DNA of 64,000 bases from Orientallactaga sibirica. Lineage: Eukaryota; Chordata; Mammalia; Rodentia; Dipodidae. Below the pieces are notes generated by a model. The model was given only the letters and a program-made list of their open reading frames with translations, did not search any database and had not been told where the DNA came from. The DNA lies in contig JAEOAD010000015.1 in the NCBI GenBank assembly GCA_036365145.1, forward strand, positions 2,765,501-2,829,500, given 5' to 3'. Below are positions 32,372 to 43,555 of the stretch, piece by piece. Position 1 is the stretch's first letter, and every line of letters begins with the position of its first letter. The position numbers and the translations under genes are program-made.

Positions 32372-32764
32372 TGTGGTAGTTTGAATATATGTCCCCCAAT
32401 ATAGTCAGTGTTTTTTGTTTTTAGTTATAGTTTGCATCTGCAATCACCTTGCTAGAGGCAATGTCACTGGGGGCCGGTCTTAAGGTGTGGTGATGGTTTG
32501 AGATTCCATTGTAAAGATATGCAAATGTGCCTACCAGGAGTTCCTGAAGTGTGCTGTGTGACCTTTTGGTGGTAGTTTTGCTCTGTGTGCTGTGGTGGCT
32601 GGTTGGCTTTTCTCTCTCTGCTTGGCCCTGTGGAGAGCAGGCCGCTTCTCCTGCCATTATGGAACTTCCCCTGGATCTGTAAGCTTCAATAAATAATATC
32701 CCTTCCTCCATAACTGTGCCTGGTCTGGAAGTTCATCTCAGCGAACCCGAAGCTGTCTGCTACA
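32372..32764 (+). repeat. 3' LTR of the MaLR element
   Basis: Same length as the 5' LTR with four substitutions. AATAAA at 32688-32693. Confidence 0.93.
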
Positions 32765-33165
32765 TCTTCTTAGGCCATACTTGTTTGGTGCGGTGGGCCT
32801 AGATTCCCATGCTTTTTCCTAGGCTTTGTTTTAGCCACTCTATTTTGCTATATTCCTCCTCCTTCAAGCATGTACTTTTCCTTAGCCACACCTCTGCCTT
32901 TTTTGCTTATTAATGCCTCTTATAGTAATGCTACCTTCCAACCAGCCATAAATTCCTTTGCAACTCCTTTGATTACATTGATTTGCTACCATTAAGGACA
33001 ATCAATGCTACTAATTATGACACTAAGGGTGAGCTCATGACAGTCACCCAGCAACCTGTCCTACTCCAGTCTTTTTCAGGTTCTATGATTAATTTTTGCT
33101 TGCTGAGGCAGTTTGCACACCAAAGAGCCACACCACTTGGCCCTCCCATGCCTCCCAGGCAACAG
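32765..33165 (+). other. ERVK 3' interior after the MaLR insertion
   Basis: Continues the provirus after the duplicated TCTTC. No env motifs recognised; the frames are short and broken. It may be a decayed env end or a non-coding spacer. Confidence 0.5.
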
Positions 33166-33590
33166 CCACACCCCTCGGGTTTTCTCACTAGATTGGCGGG
33201 TAGTCAATGATGGGTAAGACCCCAGGAGATGGGGCAACCTAATTCAGGCACCATCACATGTGATGATCCCTTGGGGCCTGGGGTCAACAATGGCTTGGCA
33301 AAGAACCATGCTTCCCAGGGTCGCCAATAATAAAAACAAAAAGGAGGATATGTATGGCACAATGCAGGTCTGGCCCTAGCCAGACTGCATGCTAAAAGAA
33401 ACCAGGCCACACCCCTCAGGTTTTCTCACTAGGATGGCGGGTAGTCAATGATCGGTAAGACTCCATGAGATGGGGCAACCTAAGACAGGCACCATCGCAT
33501 GTGATGATCCCTTGTGGCCTGGGTTCAACAATGGCTTGGCAAAGAATCATACCCCAGAGTTGCCAATAATAAAAACAAAAAAGGAGGATA
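33166..33590 (+). repeat. Tandem duplication next to the ERVK polypurine tract
   Basis: Unit 1 (33166-33350) and unit 2 (33407-33590) each run from 'ccacacccctc' to the purine tract 'aaaggaggata'. Between them lie 56 bases of LTR start (33351-33406), so the LTR begins, stops and the pre-LTR segment repeats. Unit 2 is followed by the true 3' LTR. A third, inverted copy lies at 28312-28552. Confidence 0.9.
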
Positions 33591-33968
33591 TGCACGGCAC
33601 AATGCAGGTCTGGCCCTAGCCAGACTGCATGTCAGAAGAAACCAGAAGTGGCTTCTGTGAACCTGGTGTCCTGCGCAGGCCTGGCATGACAACAGCTACA
33701 GTCCCATGCTTGCAAGAAACCTGCTATGAGATGATCTGTCCAGAGACAGGCTGTCATTGGTCACAAAAAGGGGACCACCCCATACAATGATTGGCCAGCC
33801 AAACCTCTTAAAACTCCCTACAGTTCCTTGAATAAACGAGTTTGCTGCAGCTCCTCCTCTGCCTACTTTCACCTAACTCCCAGAGTCTGTGTCGTGATTC
33901 CGCACTTCTCCCAACTCAGCAGAGACCCTGCCGTCCCTCCTGGGCTGGCTCTAGGAGGGACCCCAACA
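33591..33968 (+). repeat. 3' LTR of the ERVK provirus
   Basis: Starts TGCACGGCACAATG and ends CCCCAACA, 378 bases, followed by the TSD GATTAT. AATAAA is kept near 33830. It differs from the 5' LTR at scattered sites (roughly 8-10% by eye). Confidence 0.9.
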
Positions 33969-33974
33969 GATTAT

Positions 33975-36930
33975 TGTGCATAGAGGGAGATAAGTGATCT
34001 ATTTTCATCCTTCTACAGATGCATATCCAGTTTTCCCAGCACCATTGCTGTCTCTTCTCCAATGAGTATTTTTGGCATTTTTGTCTAAGATCAGGTTGCT
34101 ATAGCTACCCGGACTTACATCAGGGTCCTCTATTCTGTTCCATTGATCCATCTGTTTTTGTGTGAATACCATGCTGTTTTTGTTACTATGGCTCTATAAT
34201 AGAGGGTAAAATCAGATATGGTGATACCACCAGACTTATTTTTGTTGCTCAAAACTGTTTTAGATATCCGAGGTATTTTGTGCTTCCAAATGAATTTTTG
34301 GATTGCTTTTTCTATTTCTGTGAAGAATGCTTTTGGAATTTTGATGGGGATTTCATTAAATGTGTAGATTGCATTTGGTAGGATTGCCATTTTTACAATA
34401 TTGAGTCTTCCAATCCAAGAACAAGGGATGTTTTTCCACTTCCTAGTGTCTTCTACAATTTCTCACTTGAGTGTTTTAAAGTTCTCCTTGTAGAGAGATC
34501 CTTCACTTCCTTGGTTAGGTTTATCCCAAGGTACTTTTTTTTTAAAATGCATTTGTGAATGGGAGTGATTCTCTGATTTCATCCTCTGTGTGTTTGTTGT
34601 TAGCATATAGGAAGGCTACAGATTTCTGTGTGTTTATTTTGTATCCTACTACATGGCTATAGGTGTTTATCAGCTTTAACAGTCTGCTGGTAGAGTCTTT
34701 AGGATCCTTTACGTATAGAATCATATCATTGGCAAATAATGATAACTTGATCTCTTCCTTTCCAATTTGTATCCCTTTTATGTGTGTCTCTTTCCTTATT
34801 TCTATGGCTGACTTCCAGTACTATATTAAATAAAAGTGGGGACAGTAGACACCCTTGTCTTGTGCCTGATTTTAGTGGAAAAGCTTCAAGTTTTTCTCCA
34901 TTTAGTGTTATGTTGGCTGTGGGTTTGTCATAAATAGCCTTTATTATGTTGACATATGTTCCTTCTATTCCCAGTCTCTGTAGGACTTTCACCATGAAGG
35001 GATGTTGGATTTTGTCAAATGCTTTTTCTGCATCTAATGAGATCATCATGTGATTTTTGTCCTTCAGTCCATTTATATAATGTATTACATTTATCAATTT
35101 ATGTATGTTGAACCATCCCTGCATCTCTGGGATAAAGCCTACTTGGTTGGGGTGAATGATCTTTCTAATATATTATTGTATTCTGTTTGCCAATATTTTG
35201 TTGAGAATTTTTGCACCTATGTTCATGAGGGAGATTGGTCTGTAATTTTCCTTTTTTGTTCTATCTTTGTCTGGTTTTGGGATCAGAGTGATGCTGGCTT
35301 CAGAGAAGGAGTTTGGTAGGATTTCTTCCTCTTCTATTTTATGGAAATGTTTAAGAAGTATTGGTGTTAGTTCTTCCATGAAGGTCTGGTAAAATTTAGC
35401 AGTGAATCCATCTGGACCTGGACTTTTTTTAGTTGGGAGATTTTTAAATAACTGCTTGGATCTCCATACTTGTTATAGGTCTATTTAAGTGGTTAATCTC
35501 ATCTTGATTTAATTTAGATAGGTCATATAAATCAAGGAAATCATCCATTTCAGGAGTATATGTTCTTATAGTATGGCCCTATGATTTTTTTAATTTCTCT
35601 GGTATCTGTTGTAATGGTGCCTTTTTCATCTCTGATTTTATTTATTTGTGTCTGTTCTCTTTTTCTTTTAGTCAGATTTGCTAAGGGTTTATCAATGTTG
35701 TTTATGTTTCAAAGAACCAACTCTTTGTTTCATTGATTCTTTGGATTATTATTTGGTTTCTATTTCATTAATTCCTCTGTAATCTTTATTATTTCTTCCT
35801 GTGCAGCATTAAGTTGTTTACATGCGACCTTTCCAATTTCTGAACATAGGCATTTAAAGCTATAAATTTCCCTCTTAGGACTGCCTTCATTGTGTCTGAA
35901 GGGTTTTGGTATGTTGTGTTCTCATTATCTTTTGACTCCATGAATTTTTTGATTTCCTTCTTGATTTCTTCATTGACCCATTTATCATTTAGTAGTGTGT
36001 TATTTGGTTTCCATGATTTTGTGTATGCTGTATAGCTTTTCTTGTTATTGATTTGTAGTTTGATTCCATTGTGATCCAATAGAGTGCACAAATTATTTCA
36101 ATTTTCCTATATTTGTGAAGATTTGCTTTGTATCCTAATATATGGTCTATTTTCAAGAATGTTCCATGTGCTGCTGAAAACAATGTTTATTCTTCAGCAT
36201 TTGGATGAAATGTCCTGTATATATCTGTTAGGTCCATTTGTTCTATGACCTCATTTAATCCAGAAGCATCCCTGTTTATTTTTTGCTGGGAAGACCTGTC
36301 AATTGGTGAGAGTTGGGTGTTGAAGTCACACACTGCAAGTGTGTTTGGTGTTATCTGTGACCTTAGTTCTAATAGCGTTTGTTTGATGAAATTGGGAGCC
36401 CCTGTGTTAGGTGCATATATGTTTAGGATTGTAATGTCCTCCTGTTGGAGCATTCCTTTAATCGATATAACGTGACCTTCCTTATCTTTCCTAATTAATG
36501 TTGGTCTGAAGTCTACCCTGCCAGATATTAGGATAGCAACCCCTGCTTGTTTTCTAAGCCCATTTTCTTGAAGCACTGTTTTCCAACTTTTTAAGTGTCC
36601 ATCCTTTGTATAAAGGTGAGCTTGTTGGAGGCAACAAATGGAAGGATTCTGCTTTTTTTTTTTTTTTTTTTTTTTTTGGTTTTTCGAGGTAGGGTCTCAC
36701 TCTGGTCCAGGCTGACCTGGAATTAACTATGTAGTCTCAGGGTGGCCTTGAACTCTCGGTGATCCTCCTACCTCTGCCTCCCGAGTGCTGGGATTAAAGG
36801 CGTGCGCCACCACGCCCGGCCCTGGATTCTGCTTTTTAACCCAGTCTGCAAACCTATGTCTTTTGGTTGGGGCATTCAGGCCACTGATATTAAGAGTTAT
36901 TAATGAAATGTGTGTATTTATTGTTGCCAT
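33975..36930 (-). pseudogene. L1 ORF2, broken
   Basis: The endonuclease start at 36930 ('ITLNISGLNAPTKRHRFADW') is split by a B1 at 36657-36820. The endonuclease body follows at 36576-36187 ('ILISGRVDF', 'NIYAPNTGAPN', 'DFNTQLSPIDRS'). The RT region includes 35379-35173 ('[20 protein letters not shown]') and 35124-34726 ('[16 protein letters not shown]', '[17 protein letters not shown]'). The catalytic FADD/YADD box is altered (about 34735). Thumb and later parts lie at 34724-34130. Many stops and frameshifts. Confidence 0.9.
36657..36820 (-). mobile_element. B1-type SINE inside L1 endonuclease
   Basis: Antisense, very well preserved, with a long T-run (poly-A complement) and 'gtgcgccaccacgcccggcc'. 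'ggattctgctttt' flanks both sides (36644-36656 and 36824-36836). Confidence 0.96.
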
Positions 36931-36989
36931 TTTTCTTGTTTTGTGGTTCTTCTGGGTTTACTTTGCTCTCTTGTATTAACTAGTGTTGG

Positions 36990-37240
36990 AGTATGGTTTG
37001 TTTTGGACAGGTTCCTTATATGTGTGCTCTTCCTTCTCTTTAGCATGGAGGATCCTTGTAAGTATTTTCTGTAGACCTGGTTTTGTCTTCAAATATTCCT
37101 TTAGCCTGCTTTTGTTGTGGAATATCTTTATTTCTCCATCTATTTGAATGGATAGCTTTACAGGATAAAGTAACCTTGGTTGGCAGTTGTTATCTTTCAG
37201 AACTTGGAATACATCACTCCAGGCCCTTCTGGATTTTAAG
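36990..37240 (-). pseudogene. L1 ORF1 C-terminal domain fragment
   Basis: 'SRRAWSDVFQVLKDNNCQPR' followed by 'LLYPVKLSIQIDGEIKIFH' is the conserved L1 ORF1p C-terminal domain, which binds RNA with the RRM domain. The upstream part is not present. Confidence 0.88.
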
Positions 37241-37343
37241 AACTTTCCTGAAACAAATTTGTTAAAAAATATTAAAGCAGATTTGAACATTATTATAAAT
37301 TTTAGAAATTTTCTTACAAACTCAGTATCAAGTACTTCTAAAT

Positions 37344-37378
<35 letters not shown>

Positions 37379-37776
37379 GTTAGTTAGTTAGTTATTGGGC
37401 TTTTCAAGGTAGGGTCTCATACTAGCCCAGGGTGACCTGGAATTCACAAGGTAGTCTTAGGGTAGTCTTGAACTCAGGGCAATCCTCCTAACACTGCTTC
37501 CCAAGTGATGGGATTAAAGGTGTGCACCACCATGCCTGGTTTGGGCGCTTCTAAATTTAAACATAAATCTTGAGGCTGTCATCTGTTAGTAGTTTCATAG
37601 AAGCATAGAAAGATAAAGTAAAAATAAAAACAGTTTCAGATTTCTTATAAGTAATCCCCATCTGTTTACAGAGACTTGGTATTCACCCATCATCATGCTG
37701 GGGCAAAGATTCTGAGATTTCCTGTGCATGCATCCTTGGCTCTGCAAGGCAGGGAAGCTAAAAAAGAACCATTAGG
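37241..37776. other. AT-rich spacer with B1 and tetranucleotide repeat
   Basis: Holds a (ATTT)n-(AGTT)n run (about 37342-37395) directly joined to an antisense B1 (about 37396-37541). The rest (37241-37340 and 37542-37761) is unassigned. It ends with the 5' copy of the L1 target duplication, 'aaaagaaccattagg' (37762-37776). Confidence 0.6.
37396..37541 (-). mobile_element. B1-type SINE
   Basis: Antisense: 'cttttcaaggtagggtctca', 'gggtgacctggaattcac', ending 'caccaccatgcctgg'. Confidence 0.9.
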
Positions 37777-38911
37777 AACTTCTAGGTAAGATGGCAGCAT
37801 ATGAGCCATGCCAAACCAGCCCAGGGAGGGATTTTAGCAAAACTATAGCAAAATACACTCTTCTTCTGAAAAGTGCAGGAGTATAGGTTTTTCTTAGACA
37901 CAGCGGTGAAGCAGGAGAGACCAAGATCCACCAGAAAGGAGGAATACAGTCAGAATCCCACTGAGGAGCTTGTGGCCTCGATCCACAGTGGCCCTGATCT
38001 GCATGATCTGCCCGCCAGGTGTGCCTAGCAGCAGCATCAAAGACCAAACAAAGGGACTTTCCCACCTGATCAGCCTGCTTGGAGAGCCCAGAAATCTAAA
38101 GAAAAGTCAACTGAGATCAACTAAGGAGCTACTGAAAGAGATACAGGGGAACGGTGTGAACAACCACAGGCTTCCTGAACTCTCCCATCCCCCAACCACC
38201 AGAACCATGAACCTCCAGCACTCAGCTCCCAGCAGCAGCACATCCAGCACAGCTGAGCTTAGCTCCACAGCACATCCTGGAGGGATCGAGGTGGGCACTC
38301 AGCATTGGTGAGATTGGAAGCCACATCAAAAGGTAATGAGGCCAACTGACCCCCCCCCCCAAAAAAAAGAAAAAAAGGTACATAGGTCTGTATTGGAAGT
38401 ACTAATCTCTCTTTCCATGTCAGGGCAGGTTATGAGTTACATATTTTTGGTTGCCTTACCACTTTCAAATAAGCTGTACATGAGGTGTTGAAAATTGCTG
38501 CCTTTAATGCTTACAGATTTATAGGGCCTTTTACTTTGGCTTCTGTCATTATTGGGGGTAGGGTCTGATCCAGATCCAGGCTGACCTGGAACCCAATTCA
38601 GAACAGAATTCTCTACCTCCTAGCTGTCAGGATTAAGGGTTAGAGCAACACACACCCTTAGGGATTTTGGCCTTATAAGACTATCTGTTTGTTTTAATCC
38701 CCACACTTGTATACTCTGCTGGTTTCTACTGAATGTGTATATTGCTCAGTTGCAATTTAGAATTCTCCAGTAAATTGTTCTACCCAGTCCATTAGAATAC
38801 TTGCTTAGCAAGCAAACTCAACACCTAGGATTACTTCTGTGATTAGATTGCGGAACGTATGCTATACTTGGCACCTTAAACTCATATCCTGAAAGCATTT
38901 AAAGGTGGATC
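37777..38911 (+). promoter_or_regulatory. L1 5' UTR with YY1-like site
   Basis: Starts at the target duplication. AAGATGGC at 37788-37795, 12 bases from the 5' end, matches the YY1 core found near the start of human L1. The UTR aligns by eye with the copy at 14350-15500. An 11-base C run and A-run lie at about 38351-38379. 'ccaggctgacctggaacc' at 38576 resembles B1 by chance or common origin. Confidence 0.75.
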
Positions 38912-39196
38912 ATGACATCTAAGAACACTGCAGATAAGTACAAAACCCAAGCATCAAAACAATCCAGGATGCAAAAGTCACTGCATTATAATACAAGAAA
39001 CACAAAGAACCAAGACAGCGCAATCCCACCAAAAATTACAAATCCATCAGAAATGTTCACCAATGAGACTATTTTAAATGAAATTCCAGACAAAGATTTC
39101 AAAAGAATGATGTTATCTATACTCAAAGAAATGAAAGAAGAAATGAAAGAAATCAGAGAAGAAAACAAAGGAATTAAAGAAGAATACAAACACCTG
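38912..39196 (+). pseudogene. L1 ORF1, N-terminal part (outer copy)
   Basis: ATG at 38912. Residues about 1-55 are polar and disordered-looking (Lys, Gln, Asn). Residues about 60-95 form heptad-like 'MLSILKEMKEEMKEIREENK', the beginning of the ORF1p trimer coiled coil. The reading is interrupted at 39196, where a second L1 inserted, and resumes at 43556. The last 'EEYKHL' corresponds to 'EYKLLKE' on the other side of the insertion. Confidence 0.85.
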
Positions 39197-39199
39197 GAA

Positions 39200-42022
39200 A
39201 TCAAGAAATTCATAGAATCAAATGATGATGAGAATACAACATACTAAAACCTTTGGGACACAATGAAGGCAGTCCTACGAGGGAAATTTATAGCTCTAAG
39301 TGCCTATATTAAGAAATTGGAGAGTTCGCAACTAAACAATTTAATGCTCCACCTTAAGGCCTTGCAAAGAGAAGAACAAGGCAAACCAAAAATCAGTAGA
39401 CAGGAAGAAATAATAAAGATTAGGGCAGAAATTAATGAAATGGAAACAAAAAAAATCAAAAAAATCAATGAAACAAAGAGTTGGTTCTTTGAAAGGATAA
39501 ACAAGATTGACAAACCCTTAGCAAATCTGACCAAAAGAAAGAGAGAAGAGACAATAATTGATAAAATTAGAGATGAAAAAGACAACATCACAACAGATAC
39601 CAAAGAAATTCAGAAAATCATGAGGACATACTTTAAGAATACATATGCCTCTAAGTTTGAAAACGTGAAAGAAATGGATGATTTCCTTGATTCATATGAC
39701 CTACCAAAATTAAATCAAGATGAGATAAACCATTTAAATAGACCTATAACAACCACAGAGATCCAAGCAGTTATAAAAAGTCTCCCAACTAAAAAAAGCC
39801 CAGGCCCAGATGGATTCACTCCTGAATTTTACCAGACATTTCTGGAAGATCTAACACCAATGCTTCTCAAACTTTTCCATAAAATAGAAAAGGAAGGAAT
39901 TCTACCAAAATCCTTCTATGAAGCCAGCATCACCCTCATACCCAAACTGGGCAAAGACAGATCAAAAAAAGAAAATTACAGCCCAATTTCCCTCATGAAC
40001 ATAGATGCAAAAATTCTCAACAAAAAACTGGCAAACAGAATACAAGAATATATCAGAAAGATTATTCACCCTGACCAAGTAGGCTTTATCCCAGAGATGT
40101 AGGGATGGTTCAACATACATAAATCCATAAATGTAATACACCAAATAAATGGTCTGAAGGACAAAAATCACATGGTCATCTCAATAGATGCAGAAAAGGC
40201 ATTTGACAAAATCCAACATCCCTTCATGGTGAAAGTACTACAGAAACGGAATAGAAGGAACATATCTCAACATAATAAAAGCTATTTATGACAAGCCTAC
40301 AGCCAACATAATACTAAATGGGGAAAAACTTGAAGCTTTTCCTCTAAATTCAGCAACAAGACAAGGGTGTCCACTTTCCCCACTACTATTTAATATAATA
40401 CTGGAAGTCTTAGCCATAGCAATAAGGCAAGAGACACTTATAAAAGGGATACAAATCAGAAGGGAAGAGATCAACTTATCATTATTTGCAGATGATATGA
40501 TTCTATGCTTAACAGACCCTAAAGACCCTACCAGCAAACTGTTAGAGCTGATAACACTTTTAGCAATGTAGCAGGATACAAAATAAACACACAGAAATCA
40601 GTAGCTTTTCTATACACTAACAACAAATGTGCAGAGGCTGAAATCAGGGAATCTCTCCCATTCACAATTGCCTCAAAAACAAAACAACAACAACAACAAA
40701 AAACCTTGGAATAAACTTAACCAAGGAAGTGAAGGATCTCTACAATGAGAACTTTAAAAAACTCGAGCGACAAATTGCAGAAGACACAAGGAAATGGAAA
40801 AACATCCCATGCTCCTGGATTGGAAGAATCAATATTGTGAAAATGTCAATCTTACCAAAAGCAATCTACACATTTAATGTGATCCCCATTAAAATCCCAA
40901 TAGCATTCTTCACAGAAATAGAAAAAACAATCCTAAAATTCATCTGGAAACACAAAAAACCTCGAATAGCCAAAACAATTTTGCACAACAAAAATCAGGC
41001 TGGTGGTATAACCATACCTAATTTTAAGTTATATTACAAAGCCATAGTAACAAAAACAGCATGGTACTGTCACAAGGACAGACAGGTAGATCAATGGAAC
41101 AGAATAGAAGACCCAAATATTAATCCAGGCAGCTACAGCCACCTGATTTTTGACAAAAATGCCAAAAATATTCATTGGAGAAAAGATAGCCTCTTTAACA
41201 AGTGGTGCTGGGAAAACTGGACATCTGTATGTTAAAGGATAAACATAGATCCTTGTCTCTCTCCATGCACAAGAGTCAAGTCCAAATGGATCAAGGACCT
41301 TAATATCAGACCTGAAACTCTGAAACTGCTAGAGGAAAAGGTAGGGGAAACCCTTCAACATATTGGCATAGGCAAGGACTTTCTGAATATAATTCCAGTT
41401 GCTCAGCGAATAAAACCACTAATCAACCACTGGGATCTCATGAAATTACAAAGCTTTTGTACAGCAAAGGACACTGTGAATAGAGCAAAAAGACAACCTA
41501 CAGAATGGGAAAAAATCTTTGCCAGCTATACATCTGACAGAGGATTAATATCCAGAATATACAAAGAACTCAAAAAACAGAATAATAAGAATTCAAACAA
41601 CCCAGTTAAAAAATGGGCTATGGAACTAAATAGAGAATTCTCAGAAGATGAAATACAGATGGCATATAAACATCTAAAAAATTGTTCCACATCCTTAGCC
41701 ATCAGGGAAATGCAAATTAAAACCACTTTGAGATTCCATTTCATTCCTGTCAGAATGGCTACCATCAAGGAAACAAATGACAATAAGTGTTGGCGTGGAT
41801 GTGGAAAAAGAGGAACACTTCTACACTGTTGGTGGGAATGTAATCTGGTCCAGCCATTGTGGGAATCAGTGTGGAGGTTCTTGAGACAGCTAAAAATAGA
41901 TTTACCATATGATCCAGCTATAGCGCTCCCAGGCATATATCCAGAAGACTCTTCTCACTACCTTAGAGATACTTGTACAACCATGTTTATTGCTGCTCTA
42001 TTCACAATAGCTAGGAAATGAA
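39200..42022 (+). pseudogene. L1 ORF2 from linker to C terminus (inner copy), broken
   Basis: The longest open piece is 39263-40102 (279 codons): Lys-rich linker, then RT with '[13 protein letters not shown]', 'ASITLIPK' and '[14 protein letters not shown]'. It ends at a TAG in place of Gln at 40100-40102. RT goes on with '[16 protein letters not shown]' (about 40180) and the catalytic box FADD (about 40488-40499), with a frameshift near 40247. Thumb and later parts lie at 40729-41235, and the C-terminal Cys/His region at 41440-42021 ('[18 protein letters not shown]'). It would have nicked-primed and copied its own RNA; it is inactive and lacks the endonuclease. Confidence 0.93.
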
Positions 42023-43555
42023 AGCAGCCTAGTTGTCCCTCCACAGATGAATGGATAATAAAGATGTGGTACATTTACACAATGGAGTTCTATACAGCAG
42101 TAAAGAAAAATCAAATTATGAAATTTGCAGGGAAATGGATGGATCTGGAAAGCATTATAGTAAGTGAGGTAACCCAGGCTCAGAAAGCCAAATGTCACAT
42201 GTTCTCTCTCATATGTGGATTCTAGCTACAAATGTATAGACTTGTGTGTGAACTGGAACCAAAAATAGGTACCAGAAACCAGTAAGCTGGTAAAAGGCAT
42301 TAAGGGAGGGAGGAAAGGGAAGGACTTAAATGTATGGTATTGCACATATGTAAGTAGAACAGATTACAGGGAGGGGAATGACCTAAGCGAGGTCATGGGA
42401 AGAGAATGTGTAAAAGAAGGGTAGGGGGAGGGTCAATCTAAATTCAAGATAATGTGAATAAGACTTATGTAAACCTACTTTTTTCAATAATGGCACATCT
42501 AGAAGCTGTAGACTGTTACTAGAAAATTTTCAGTGCCTGGGATGGGATACCTTCCAGTGAGTTGTTGGCCAAGGAGGTCCTGGTAGCCTCAAAAACATTA
42601 AAGGATTTTGCCAAAGCCCTTGGTTTCCCTTGAGAAACAGATAGTAAGACCCTATTGCTGAAGACATCTCTTGCCTGAGAGGCAAGGTCGCTGAGAAAGC
42701 AAGCTGGTGCTGAGCAGAAAACCTTCTCCCTATAGACCAGCCAACTGAAAGCTGGAAAAAGCTGCATTGCATGCAGCTGTATGGGAGAGAGAAGTCATCA
42801 GCAGTGAAAACAGTGGACACTGAATATTCAAATTTGGCCAAACAGGACCAATGACTGAACGGGTGCAATAGTGGCATGTCTACTTGTGGGGTAACCAACT
42901 GCTCTATAATTGGACTGAAGGCCCTCTCTACAGAAGGGAATACATATCTGGTATTGAAAAACCTAAGCAAAAGTCTATGGCAGGTGAGGTCATGAGCCTT
43001 AGGGGTATAAAGCCTGCTCTTATTTGACTAAATGTATATATTTTCCCACCAAGCTGCCCTGGGGACACTACACTTAATGTTCATGTTCACATATTAATGC
43101 TACTCTCACTTCTGGTTATAGAAGCTTCTCTTTTCAGATGGTGATGACCAGTGGGATGACCCAAAAGGCAACATAGTACTGAGAAGAAGGGATGGAGGAG
43201 TGCCCAGCACTGAAACATCTCTGTCACACCGTCCAAGGCTCAGGGACCATTGCGGAAGTGCGGCGGATAGAATGGAAGAGCCAAAGGAAGGGTATGACTT
43301 CTTACAATGCAACTGCCCAGACAGAAATTGGCCTCAATATCCATGACCTTGCAGTGCCTAGCAATACCTTTGCAAGACCCTCAAAATAGAAGAAAAAGAT
43401 GATGACATCAAATTAAAAGAGAGACTAATGGAGAGAGGGAGGGGATATGATGGAGATTGGAATTCTAAAGTGGAATGTGGGGAGGGGAGGGAAATATCAT
43501 ATGTTTTTTTATGTAAGTATAGAAGGTGTCAATAAAAAAATAATAATTAAAAAAA
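42023..43555 (+). repeat. L1 3' UTR and tail (inner copy)
   Basis: About 1.5 kb, non-coding. Contains 'aagaccctattgctgaagac' (about 42647), 'ccaaggctcagggacc' (about 43238) and a GA/GGGA-rich stretch (about 43425-43490) before the A-rich end. Nearly the reverse complement of 20430-21822, so the two belong to one subfamily. This 3' UTR is unusually long for L1. Confidence 0.88.

Larger units (their letters stand above)
30754..32764 (+). mobile_element. MaLR-type (ERVL-related) LTR retrotransposon, complete, non-coding
   Basis: Two 393-base LTRs flank a 1.2-kb interior, with a 5-bp TSD TCTTC (30749-30753 and 32765-32769). After the 5' LTR comes a primer-site-like 'tggtaccgaggagtg' (31153-31167), the form usual in MaLR interiors. 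Before the 3' LTR lies a purine-rich 'gggggccaggggcgga' (about 32355-32370). I see no gag or pol motifs inside, so it would depend on proteins from another element. LTRs differ at 4 of 393 positions by direct comparison, so the insertion is recent. Confidence 0.9.
27087..33974 (+). mobile_element. Class II (ERVK, betaretrovirus-like) provirus, defective
   Basis: Order on the plus strand: LTR, tRNA-Lys-type primer-binding site, leader, gag matrix start, inverted copy of its own 3' segment, CATA repeat, RT from the catalytic box onward, RNase H, integrase, MaLR insertion, 3' non-coding segment with a duplication, polypurine tract, LTR. The 6-bp TSD GATTAT (27087-27092 and 33969-33974) is the length usual for this class. 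Capsid, nucleocapsid, protease, the first half of RT and env are missing. LTRs differ at roughly 8-10% of sites by eye, so it is not recent. Confidence 0.88.
33969..37240 (-). mobile_element. L1, 5' part of the copy split by the ERVK provirus
   Basis: Continues the L1 at 24655-27092. Contains ORF2 (36930-33969) and the ORF1 C-terminal part (about 37240-36990), then stops where the match to other ORF1 copies ends ('ggccctt ctggatttta'). It is therefore 5'-truncated inside ORF1. Confidence 0.88.
39197..43555 (+). mobile_element. 5'-truncated L1 inserted in ORF1 of the outer L1
   Basis: Begins inside ORF2 (after the endonuclease) at about 39197 and ends in an A-rich tail at about 43530-43555. 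The flanks 'agaatacaaacacctg' (39181-39196) and 'agaatataaactcctg' (43556-43571) are a 16-base target duplication with two differences, and the outer ORF1 reads on at the second copy. This explains the otherwise odd ORF1-ORF2 junction without a deletion. Confidence 0.85.

Noticed and set aside
33204..33410. Minus-strand 68-codon frame similar to the frame ending at 28448
   Set aside because: The similarity is due to the inverted DNA repeat, not to a shared protein; one copy is read antisense to the other.
39181..39240. L1 ORF1-ORF2 fusion protein
   Set aside because: The target duplication and A-tail at 43530-43571 show an insertion, not a fusion.
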